DNA of 36,889 nucleotides from Lachnospiraceae bacterium (GTDB lineage: Bacteria > Bacillota > Clostridia > Lachnospirales > Lachnospiraceae): positions 1 through 36,889 of the forward strand of contig JAGBKB010000013.1 in assembly GCA_017934175.1 (NCBI GenBank). Reading direction: 5' to 3'. The notes under the pieces were generated by a model that saw only the letters and a program-made list of their open reading frames with translations, ran no database searches and was not told the origin of the DNA. The position numbers and the translations under genes are program-made. Below are positions 7,313-16,000 of the stretch, piece by piece (the first letter of the stretch is position 1; every line of letters begins with the position of its first letter).

Positions 7313-8440
7313 TTATTGCTCTTTATTATAAAACTCAACTTCTACATCACTATCATTAGTATCTTTATCACTCTCGCCTAATACAACCTTGTTAATCTCT
7401 TCAAATGCTTTATCTAAATCTTTTTCTTCACTCACATTTTCATTTTCACTATCATCATTCGCATTTTTATTTTTAGAGCATGATGTTTCTTCCATTTCAT
7501 CAATCATATTTTTCTTTTTAAAGAATACTGCTTTTATAATAGAGTATAGAATTATTTCTATCAGTATTACAACAAGTATAAGTATAATCCAAGGAATATT
7601 TATAAATATATATGCTGCTGCCTTTTTCAAAAATAGTTTTACATCTTCAATTGTTTTTAATAATTTTTTATTTAATGATTCTTTTGAAAAATCATATTCA
7701 TCAACTTTTGTATCAGTTAAATCTCTTACTTCTGTTATATTTATGTCTACTCTTGAATAGTTTACTTGTTTGTCATAGTTTTTAATTCTTCTATTTATAT
7801 TTTCAATATTTGTTCTGACATCTGATAATTTATCTTCAACTTTTATCATCTCATCAACAGTTTTTGCTTTTTTAAGCATCTCATTTAAGTTTTCTTCTTC
7901 TATCTTAAGACTCTCAAGTCTTGATTCAGAGTCAAAATAATCATCTGTAACATCAGATATATTTTCTTGCATAAAAGTAATATTTAAATTATCGCCTATT
8001 TTACCTAAAAAAGCATCAAGATTTTCGGCTTTTACTCTAACTACAAAATAAGCATTTTTTCTATATGATGCAATACTGGCATCACCAGTATCAATATAAG
8101 AATTATCAATGATGCCATCAAAACTTGATACATATTTCTTTAACCAATCAATCGTAGCATCAAATGTTTTTGTTTCGGTGTTTAATGTAACAGATTTTGC
8201 TATCTTTCTATCATTAAAACCAGTTGCAGTATCAAATGCACTCTCTTCAGCAACATAGTTATTTACCACTTTAGCATTTGACTTTGCAAATCCGTATTTA
8301 GAATCTTGCATAGTATATGCCATAGTAGTCTCTAAACCATAAGATTTATTATCATCTTGGTTATAGACAGCACAAGAAAATAGTGATAAAATACTTATAA
8401 TCACACTAATAATAGCAAGTAATTTTTTAAAATATTTCAT
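7313..8440 (-). CDS. DUF4349-family lipoprotein with C-terminal membrane anchor
   Basis: About 375 residues. The N-terminus is a lipoprotein signal with lipobox LFSC. The middle has the DUF4349 pattern: a beta-rich part (YFVVRVKAENLDAFLGKIG) followed by a coiled coil rich in Lys and Glu (from SRLESLKIEEENLNEM to NRRIKNYDKQVNYS) and INITEVRDL. One strong transmembrane helix (IPWIILILVVILIEIILYSI) precedes an acidic cytoplasmic tail of about 70 residues. The start was set at ATG 8440, because GGAGG (8446-8450) lies 5 nt before it; a GTG at 8446 overlaps that site and is unlikely. Function of the family is unknown; a role at the envelope is inferred. Its start lies only 23 bp from that of the divergent DUF1461 gene. 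Confidence 0.82.
   Translation of the reverse strand: MKYFKKLLAIISVIISILSLFSCAVYNQDDNKSYGLETTMAYTMQDSKYGFAKSNAKVVNNYVAEESAFDTATGFNDRKIAKSVTLNTETKTFDATIDWLKKYVSSFDGIIDNSYIDTGDASIASYRKNAYFVVRVKAENLDAFLGKIGDNLNITFMQENISDVTDDYFDSESRLESLKIEEENLNEMLKKAKTVDEMIKVEDKLSDVRTNIENINRRIKNYDKQVNYSRVDINITEVRDLTDTKVDEYDFSKESLNKKLLKTIEDVKLFLKKAAAYIFINIPWIILILVVILIEIILYSIIKAVFFKKKNMIDEMEETSCSKNKNANDDSENENVSEEKDLDKAFEEINKVVLGESDKDTNDSDVEVEFYNKEQ
8364..8392 (+). promoter_or_regulatory. Candidate promoter of the DUF1461 gene inside the opposite gene
   Basis: The -35 box TAGACA (8364-8369, 5 of 6) is separated by 17 bp from the -10 box TAAAAT (8387-8392), which carries the extended TG motif (TGATAAAAT). It lies within the first codons of the DUF4349 gene on the other strand, because the 23-bp gap between the two start codons is too small for a promoter. 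Confidence 0.5.
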
Positions 8441-8463
8441 ACACACCTCCAGGGAGTTAATAC

Positions 8464-9165
8464 ATGTCTAAAAAAATCAATAAATTGTATTTATTTTTAT
8501 TTTCAATTTCATTAATTTATTTTTTACTTTTTGCTGCATTTTATTTAATTTGTTTTTTTGATAAAAATGGACTCTATAAACTTATTATAAATATGAAGAC
8601 TTATAATAATCTACCATTTGAATTAAGTGATTTTGACTTGAAAAATCTATGTGCAGAACTTATGGAATATATATCACTCAAAATCCCATTTCTTGAAACA
8701 AAAGTAACTATAAATGGAGTTCTAACTGATTTCTATAGTATAAGGTCAAAAGTTCATATGGGTGATGTGAGAAACTTAATTATGATGTTTAGAAACGGCT
8801 GTTTTGTTGCTATTGTTATCTGTATTTATTCATTGTTTAAAATTAAAAACTCACAAATTAGTATAAATGATTTAAAAAACTCTTATATAAAAACACTATT
8901 AATTATATTTTCTGCAATATGTATTATAATAATTATTGCTGTGACAAATTTTAGTTTCTTTTTTACTAAATTTCATGAAATACTATTCACTAATGACTTA
9001 TGGCTACTTGACCCAAATACTGATTATATAATTTGCCTATTGCCAGAAGAACTATTTATGACTTATGGCATACGCATAGTAATAACTATGATTATTGCTA
9101 TTTTGCTTCCTGCCCTTTGTCTTCAGTTTTTGTCAAAAACTCAACTTCACCAAGAAGCCAAATAA
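8464..9165 (+). CDS. DUF1461 (TIGR01906-type) integral membrane protein
   Basis: 233 residues with about five predicted membrane helices: one at residues 8-32, one near 118-138, one at 144-168, and hydrophobic stretches toward the end. An extracytoplasmic part lies between the first two helices. The family mark is FYSIRSKVHMGDVRNL (about residues 91-106), where the usual His-Met-x-Asp-Val is preserved. The ribosome binding site AGGGAG (8451-8456) lies back to back with that of the divergent gene. Its last 68 bp overlap the 3' end of the DUF3881 gene on the other strand. The biochemical function of the family is unknown. Confidence 0.82.
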   Translation: MSKKINKLYLFLFSISLIYFLLFAAFYLICFFDKNGLYKLIINMKTYNNLPFELSDFDLKNLCAELMEYISLKIPFLETKVTINGVLTDFYSIRSKVHMGDVRNLIMMFRNGCFVAIVICIYSLFKIKNSQISINDLKNSYIKTLLIIFSAICIIIIIAVTNFSFFFTKFHEILFTNDLWLLDPNTDYIICLLPEELFMTYGIRIVITMIIAILLPALCLQFLSKTQLHQEAK

Positions 9166-10141
9166 CCCCTCTAAATCTTCTACCAGGAAGTGGCTCTCCT
9201 TCTAAATCATTTTCATTTATCATTAAATTAAATTGCAATCCCATAGTGTCTACTCTCATTTCAACTAAAGTCTCACCAGTGAACTTGTTGACTTTTCTAT
9301 TTACACTTATTATTTCAGCAACTATTTGATACTTATCACATTCAATTCCATATGGAACCAAACTTGTTTCTACTATAGAATATAAATCTTCATTTTTAAG
9401 TCTCATTTCTTGCTCGCCTATTGGGTCTCTTGGAAGTTTTATACCTATTCCAATACTTACAGCCTTACCACCTATACCATCAGAAAAATCATCCATATCA
9501 CCAATAAGTCTTGTAGTTATAGGTGCATCATCCAATAAATCATCTATACTGTCATCATCCTCATCACTTTCATCATAATCATCTTCATCATACTGTTTAT
9601 CATCTATTGTGGTATCATATTCATTGTTTAACTTTGACTTATCAGCAAATTCATTTCCAGATATTTCTTTTTTATCAATAGGCAAAATTATTCTTCCACT
9701 AGTAGATAATGCAGATAAAAATATTCTATCAATTTTTATGTCTGTAGGTTTGTAAGTTTTAATCAAACTATTATATACATTTCCATTTGTTAGATAAAAA
9801 ATAAGTGCTATGCCCATACGATAGTCATCAATAATTCCTGCATATGAATCTTTATCACTGTGTCTTTCTATTGTGCACTCTTGTATAAGAGTATAATCAT
9901 AACCCTTAAGATATGGATAATAAAAATCCATAAGTGCAAGTTGATTTCTTTCTTGCTCGCCTATAACTGATACCCCTGCACCTTGACACACTTGGATATT
10001 ATATTGTCCACATAACCTCATATCTTGTGATATGTATGTGCTTATTAAATTTTCATCTTTTAAATTTTCTTTAAAGAAATCATCTATTTGCGATTTCTTT
10101 TGGTAATTACTAAATCCTACTGCCCTTAAATACTTATGCAT
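9098..10141 (-). CDS. DUF3881-family protein
   Basis: 347 residues starting MHKYLRAVGFSNYQKK, the characteristic opening of DUF3881 proteins, which I know from Lachnospiraceae and relatives. No signal peptide or membrane helix is seen, so it is probably cytoplasmic. Residues about 180-208 form a very acidic low-complexity insert (runs of Asp and Glu such as DEDDYDESDEDDDSIDDLLDD) separating an N-terminal and a C-terminal folded part. No catalytic motif is recognisable. AGGAGA precedes the ATG at 10141, and a TATAAT on the minus strand at 10177-10182 may be its -10 box, though its -35 is poor. The 3' end overlaps the DUF1461 gene by 68 bp. Confidence 0.78.
   Translation of the reverse strand: MHKYLRAVGFSNYQKKSQIDDFFKENLKDENLISTYISQDMRLCGQYNIQVCQGAGVSVIGEQERNQLALMDFYYPYLKGYDYTLIQECTIERHSDKDSYAGIIDDYRMGIALIFYLTNGNVYNSLIKTYKPTDIKIDRIFLSALSTSGRIILPIDKKEISGNEFADKSKLNNEYDTTIDDKQYDEDDYDESDEDDDSIDDLLDDAPITTRLIGDMDDFSDGIGGKAVSIGIGIKLPRDPIGEQEMRLKNEDLYSIVETSLVPYGIECDKYQIVAEIISVNRKVNKFTGETLVEMRVDTMGLQFNLMINENDLEGEPLPGRRFRGVIWLLGEVEFLTKTEDKGQEAK
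9125..9141. other. Palindrome inside the tail-to-tail gene overlap
   Basis: AGTTTTTG-T-CAAAAACT is a perfect 17-nt palindrome with 8-bp arms, located within the last codons of both converging genes. The arms are A/T-rich, so as a terminator it would be weak, but no other hairpin separates the two transcripts. It also makes both proteins end in similar residues (FLSKT and FLTKT). Confidence 0.5.
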
Positions 10142-10230
10142 CTTTTCTCCTAATATATCTTATTTGATTTGTGTATATTATAATACAAATAATATCATTA
10201 TTTTATTATTTAATCAATAAATATAGCAAT

Positions 10231-10572
10231 TTATACCTTCACCCTACTATAATTTCTACAATCAAGTAGTTCACTAAATAAAGTTTTAAACATTTTATTA
10301 TCTTTGATAAGTTCCAATTTTTCACTTTTTTTAAGTTTTTTAATTCTTGTTTCAAGTTTAGATGCATCACTTCTATTATCCGTTTTCCATAGAGCAACTA
10401 TTTTTTCTGGCTTATGGCTTTTAGTAAACTTTGCACCTTTTAACAGTCCATCTTCGCCTTTATGTTCTTTTAGTCGCCTTTTGTAATCTGTTGTTATTCC
10501 AGTATATAATATACCATTTTCACATTGCAATATATATGTATAGTATAAACTTGTTTCTTTTTTGTCATTCAT
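10231..10572 (-). CDS. GIY-YIG nuclease family protein
   Basis: 113 residues forming a single GIY-YIG nuclease domain of the UPF0213/YhbQ type. The motif appears as YTYILQC (variant of GIY) and LYTGITTDYKRRLKEHK (YTG variant of YIG, with Arg on the following helix), then KFTKSHKPEKIVALW and a conserved Glu in ASKLETRIKKLKK. Small stand-alone proteins of this kind are thought to act on DNA; the exact role is not established. The ATG follows the trxB stop after one base (TAAAATG), with no clear ribosome binding site, so translation is probably coupled to trxB. Confidence 0.88.
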   Translation of the reverse strand: MNDKKETSLYYTYILQCENGILYTGITTDYKRRLKEHKGEDGLLKGAKFTKSHKPEKIVALWKTDNRSDASKLETRIKKLKKSEKLELIKDNKMFKTLFSELLDCRNYSRVKV

Positions 10573-10573
10573 T

Positions 10574-11494
10574 TTATTTATATTTATCCAGTAAATATTT
10601 TTGAACAGATGTTATCACATTTGCGCCATCAGCAGTTGCTGTAATAACTTGTCTTAATTGTTTTTTTCTCACATCCCCTATGGCATATACTCCTCCCACA
10701 GAAGTTTTGCATGTTTCATCAGCAACTATATAAGAATGTATCATTTCTACTTTATCTTTCAATAGTTCTGTATTTGGATTTATTCCTATCCCTACAAATA
10801 ATCCATCAACAGTGAGTTCTGACAAAATTATATCATCTTTATGTTTATATAATATGCTTTCTAACTTTCCATCACCAATAGTACTTTTAACAACTGAATT
10901 ATATAATATTTCTACATTATCTTTATTCTTTAATTCATTTTGTAAAATCTTTGTTGCACTTAAAAAATCTTTTCTTACAATAAGATATACTTTCTTTGCT
11001 ATTCTTGATAAGTATATAGCATCTTCAACTGCTACATCGCCACCACCAATTACTGCTACTTCTTTATCCTTGAAAAATGCACCATCGCAAGTTGCACAAT
11101 ACGATACTCCATTTCCGACTAAATCATCCTCTCTTTCAAAGCCACCTTTTTTTGAAGCAGCACCTGTAGCAAGTATTATAGTTTTAGTTTCATAAACATT
11201 TTCTTTTGTTTTTACTTTTTTTACATCTAAATTTATATCAACAAGTTCAGTAACTTTATCGCTTATTATTTCAACGCCTATCTCTTTTGCATGATTCTCA
11301 ATCTTGTCATATAGTTCTTGCCCACTAATATTATTTAATCCTGGATAATTACACACTTCATATGTATTACATATTTGACTATTAACACTATATTTGTCAC
11401 GAAAAACCAGTGCATTTAAGCAAGCCCTCTTTGCATAAATACCTGCGGTAAGACCTGCAGGTCCTGCACCAATTATAATTGTATCATAAATCAT
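10574..11494 (-). CDS. trxB: Thioredoxin-disulfide reductase
   Basis: NADPH-dependent flavoprotein that reduces thioredoxin in the cytoplasm. 306 residues, normal for low-molecular-weight TrxB. The FAD-binding GAGPAG is at residues 9-14, the redox-active CATC at 133-136 (Cys133 and Cys136), and the NADPH-binding GGGDVAVEDA at 150-159. The C-terminal FAD motif appears as VYAIGDVRKKQLRQV. GAGG lies before the ATG at 11494. It sits 27 bp downstream of the SDR gene and one base upstream of the GIY-YIG gene. No thioredoxin gene is nearby. Confidence 0.94.
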   Translation of the reverse strand: MIYDTIIIGAGPAGLTAGIYAKRACLNALVFRDKYSVNSQICNTYEVCNYPGLNNISGQELYDKIENHAKEIGVEIISDKVTELVDINLDVKKVKTKENVYETKTIILATGAASKKGGFEREDDLVGNGVSYCATCDGAFFKDKEVAVIGGGDVAVEDAIYLSRIAKKVYLIVRKDFLSATKILQNELKNKDNVEILYNSVVKSTIGDGKLESILYKHKDDIILSELTVDGLFVGIGINPNTELLKDKVEMIHSYIVADETCKTSVGGVYAIGDVRKKQLRQVITATADGANVITSVQKYLLDKYK

Positions 11495-11521
11495 ATGTTT
11501 TCCTCATTTACTATATGTTTT

Positions 11522-12214
11522 TTATTTTAACCCATTATTTAATTCTACTATATCACCAGTTTGATATTTTTTATTTACAACAATGTCATAAATCTTATCC
11601 GCTATTTCACATGGTTCCCACATTTTACCATCATCAAGAGTAGTTAAAAACTTTTCTTTTTCATCATCATTTAAATGATTATTCATCTCTGTATCAACTG
11701 CTCCAAGCGCAAATGCCAATACATCAACATTAGAATCTTTAAACTCTTTAGCAAGTGATTTAGTTAGTGCATTTATAGCACCTTTTGTCATAGAATAAAT
11801 TGATTCCATAGATGCACCAAGTATTCCCCACATTGAAGAAATATTTATTATAACTCCTTGCTTTTCTTTTAACATTTTTTTGCTAATAACTTTAGTTGTA
11901 AGAAATGCATAATCGATATTTGAGTAAACTATTTCCCTATATCTATCAAAACTTATATCTTGAAATAAATTATAATCACATTTGCCAGCATTATTTATAA
12001 GTATATATATATCATTTGGTAAATCAATTTCCTCAAGTAAACCCTGCTTTACAATTACTTTTCTATTATATTTAGTTTCTATATCTTTTTTTATATCATT
12101 TAAAAGTTTAATATTTTTTTCACAAGTCAAAACCAAATCATAACCGTGTTGTGAAAACTTATATGCTAGTGCCTTCCCTATACCTCGACTTGCCCCTGTT
12201 ATAACCGCAAACAT
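11522..12214 (-). CDS. Short-chain dehydrogenase/reductase (SDR) family oxidoreductase
   Basis: Classical SDR of 230 residues. The nucleotide-binding TGASRGIG is at residues 6-13, NNAG at 74-77, and the catalytic triad is Ser127, Tyr140 and Lys144 (YSMTK). The substrate is not evident. FabG-like 3-oxoacyl reductases and the EF-P 5-aminopentanone reductase YmfI both have this layout, and nothing here decides between them. AAGGAG precedes the ATG at 12214, 20 bp after the TSUP gene, and trxB follows 27 bp later; all are probably one transcript. Confidence 0.85.
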   Translation of the reverse strand: MFAVITGASRGIGKALAYKFSQHGYDLVLTCEKNIKLLNDIKKDIETKYNRKVIVKQGLLEEIDLPNDIYILINNAGKCDYNLFQDISFDRYREIVYSNIDYAFLTTKVISKKMLKEKQGVIINISSMWGILGASMESIYSMTKGAINALTKSLAKEFKDSNVDVLAFALGAVDTEMNNHLNDDEKEKFLTTLDDGKMWEPCEIADKIYDIVVNKKYQTGDIVELNNGLK

Positions 12215-12234
12215 TTATGCTCCTTTTTATTCAA

Positions 12235-13017
12235 TTAAATTATATGAAATAATTCAAGCAATATTTTTATTATAAAAATGAGCATAACCGTAATCATAAT
12301 TGGTCTCGCTACATCCACACCTTTTTTTATAAATAGTTTTGACCCGAGATAATTTCCAATCATATTGCAAACTCCTGCAGTTAGTCCAAGGCTCACAATT
12401 ACTTTTCCAGATGTCAAAAACAGTGCAAGTGCTCCCATATTAGTAGCCCAATTTATTGCTTTTGCTATACCATTTGATTCTTTTATGTTCATTTCAACAA
12501 CTTTCACAAAAAATATCATAAGAAATGTTCCAGTTGCTGGTCCATATAAGCCATCATAAAATCCCATCATTGCTGATATGAATAATGATAAAGAGTATAC
12601 TTTCTTTGTCAGTTTCTTTTTAAGTAATGTTTTTGATTTCAGTGATTCTTTATTTAAAACTAATAAAAGTGTAAGTGGCAATGCTATCAACATAAATATT
12701 TTAAGATAGTATTCTGGTATCATCATCTGGACTTTAGCACCAAAAGATGAAAAAATCATTGCAGTCATTATACATGGAATCGCTAATTTTATATTAATAA
12801 AACCATTCTTAAAATAATTACCTGTAGCAACTGTTGCGCCCATACCTGCAGATAATTTATTTGTAGCGGATGCAGTAACTGGTGGTAAGCCCGCTATTAG
12901 ATAACCAGGAATTGATATAAGTCCCCCACCGCCTGCAATAGAATCTACAAAACCAGCTAAAAACACAAGAGGACAAGCTATAAAAAACTGTGCCAAATTT
13001 GTCACTATCCAATCCAC
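12235..13017 (-). CDS. TSUP-family (TauE/SafE) membrane permease
   Basis: 260 residues with about seven or eight membrane helices and the two repeated halves typical of TSUP proteins: CPLVFLAGFVDSIAGGGGLI near the N-terminus and MMGFYDGLYGPATGTFLMI in the middle. The family exports or imports small organosulfur or carboxylate anions; the substrate here is unknown. The longest start is GTG at 13017, inside the upstream surface-protein gene (13-bp overlap), but it has no well-placed ribosome binding site. A GTG at 13005 fits better: it overlaps the upstream stop by one base (TAGTG) and has AAGGTGG 8 nt before it, giving 256 residues. Either way translation is coupled to the giant surface protein. 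Confidence 0.85.
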   Translation of the reverse strand: MDWIVTNLAQFFIACPLVFLAGFVDSIAGGGGLISIPGYLIAGLPPVTASATNKLSAGMGATVATGNYFKNGFINIKLAIPCIMTAMIFSSFGAKVQMMIPEYYLKIFMLIALPLTLLLVLNKESLKSKTLLKKKLTKKVYSLSLFISAMMGFYDGLYGPATGTFLMIFFVKVVEMNIKESNGIAKAINWATNMGALALFLTSGKVIVSLGLTAGVCNMIGNYLGSKLFIKKGVDVARPIMITVMLIFIIKILLELFHII

Positions 13018-16000
13018 CTTCCATCTGCATCAACTATACAGCCATCTGGTGTCACTGCTGATATAAGCATAGCGCCATCTTCTTTAAAATAATACCAATC
13101 ATTTCCAATTTTTTTCCAACCAGTTACCATCTTACCTTCATTAAGTCCCTTTGCGTTTTCAAAGAAATACCATTTATTATCAATTGTCTTTACCCATCCA
13201 GTAACCATATTTCCATTTTCACCAAAGAAATATGTATTATTAGATGGTTTTGCAATCTTTATGCCATCAACTTCTTTCATATCAAGTTCATTAATAGTTA
13301 CAAATACATTCTTAGCAGGAACCTGCTTGCCATCCATATCTATATTTAATTTAAATATATTAGCTATAGGGTCGTAAACCCATGAAACTTTGTTGCTTTC
13401 AACTATAGGAGTATCAATTTTGAAAATTGATAAATTAGTGACGCTTGGTGCCATGCTTCCATTATTTGCACCTGGTAAAGCGGCTCCTCCACCGCCACCA
13501 CCTCCTCCGCCACCACCGCTTCCTCCATCACCTGAAGGTGGATAATATGGTGTAGGTGTTGGTGTAGGTGGCTTAGGATCAGCAGGCAATACAGTTACAT
13601 TTATACTCTTACTTCCTCCAAACTCTTTTGTAGTAAGTGTAAGCACTGTACTACCAGTAGCAACACCAGTCAACTTGTTAGAAAGCACAGTTGCTATCTC
13701 TGAATTATTTGAAGAATACAGAACTTTTGCATTCTTATATCTTTCACTTGGTTCATATGTAGAAGTAAGTTCTAAACTCTCTCCTACTTTTATAGTTATA
13801 TCTTCGTCTGAACCATTTACTTTAAAATCATAAGGCACTTTTGCATTTATAGTAGCAAATTCATAAGTAGAAAATACTTTTCCATCATCATTAGCTACAT
13901 ATAATACTAAATCTTTGACGCCATTAGTCACACCGTCAAGCACTGTTTTATCTATAGTTATAGCAAATTGAAGTTGTGTTCCAGCTTTCATATCTATATA
14001 TGAACTTGATGCTATAGGCACTCCCCAATTATCCTGGTCTATAACATATATTTTTTCATTACCCAAAGAGTCTGAATTACCAGTATTTAGCAATACACCT
14101 TCTACGGTGAATGTGTCACCTTCTTGTGTTACTTTAAGATTTCCATATGACTGTTTTTCATTTTCTGTTTCATCTACTACAAATTGATACTCTTCTTTTA
14201 TATCAAACAAATCTTTGCTTGATGTTACACCAGTATTAGAACCTACTATGCTTTTCTCATCAACATATAAAGTCACTTTTGCTTTATCAAGATGCTTTTG
14301 TTGTTCTGGTGTGAGCGTAACATATATTGGCGCTGTAACATTTGATAAAGTAGATACTATAGAGTATCCGCCTATACGAGTTGTGCCTCCAGGAATAACA
14401 TGGTCTTCAGAGTCTCCACTTATACTTGTCAAAGCATTTCCATCGTATGTTATGTTTCCATTAAAGTTATAACCTTTAGCATTGAATAATCCTTCGTTAT
14501 TTAGATAAATATACACACGATATTTTTTATTTCCATTATCATAAGTTTCAACCAAATCACAATTTACATCTCTTATTTTTAATGAACTTTGTTGCTTATA
14601 AAGCATAGCTGTAAGGTTACTGTTTGTTATCTCATAAGTTTCACCATCATCTACACTTGTCAAATTATATTGATTATTTACAAGAACCAATTTACCATGC
14701 AAATCGACAGCAGTTGGCAAATCATTTACTTTACCATTATTTGTAAATCTAACAGGGTTTGACCAAGATTTAACTTCTTTACCCTCATTTGTTTCAGATT
14801 TTACAAGTCCAGATACATATAAATCTTGTTTAAAACTTGATTCTGCACTTGGATCAAAATTTTCATAATCAATTTCATTTGAGTTTTCTTGCCAAGCAAT
14901 ATATATGTTATCAAAGCCTTCAAATGGATAAAAATTGCTTATCTTATCGCCTTTCACAATCTTATCAGTAGTCATGATATCTACTGAACCTGTAATTATC
15001 TCACTACTTGCATGATCTTCAGCATTGGCCTTATCTACCAATTCATCTATAGTAGTCATTTTGATAGCTTTTTCATTTTGTATCCAGAATAGATAAGTTT
15101 TATCTGTCATATTCAATATTTTTGGCATAGTATCAGGGACATCATTATTGGTAACCCTCACTGTATATGATGTTGTAGCCGATTTTACTTTTACATAAAT
15201 TTCTGTATCATTCTTTGTATCTACATTTCCATCCTCTTCTACCGAATAAGCAACTACATTATAAGTTTTACTATGTATAAAAGTATAATACATTATTTGA
15301 TTGAAGAATTCACTTTGACTAATTATGCCAGCATTATAATTATCATAAATCTGCTGCAGTCCTGCTTTTTCATCGTCATTAGCTACAACTATTCGTGACG
15401 AAGTAATTGCATAATCACTAAAATTAGGATTGTCAATACTTGGTGTATCCCCTCCAATATTTATAGACATATCTACAAATCTTTGGCCATGCCAAGTATT
15501 TATAAACTCTTGTTTTTCTTCAGGAGTTATGTCAGGTCTTAGTTCATAATCATAATAGTAATCTCTAAGCCATCTATATCCTGTCCCATCTGGATCATCA
15601 TAGAGCATATACATAAGATGAGCTCTATTAGTCTCTGTTTGAACATTAGTAATAAGGTCATTTCCATCATTTATATCAGTTACTTCTCCATTTTTAAGAT
15701 AGTATAAATAAATCTTGTTAGATATATCTTCTTTTACAAGTTGAGGATAATAATCATAACTATCATCATTAGTAATTCGTGTAACAGATTCAAATTGCTC
15801 TGTACTGCAATCAAAGAATGCTGTCCATATCTCCATTTTTTTAAGCAACTCAGCTTTTGGTGTATCTTCATCTACTGTATCTGGTCTTGAAGCCCAAGCC
15901 AAAAGTATTTTATCGCCACAATAACACAAAGTTGGCGAGAAATCTGCTGTAGTATTCCCTTCCCATACATTTTGAGGAGTTGTCCAAGTCTCAGTATCAG

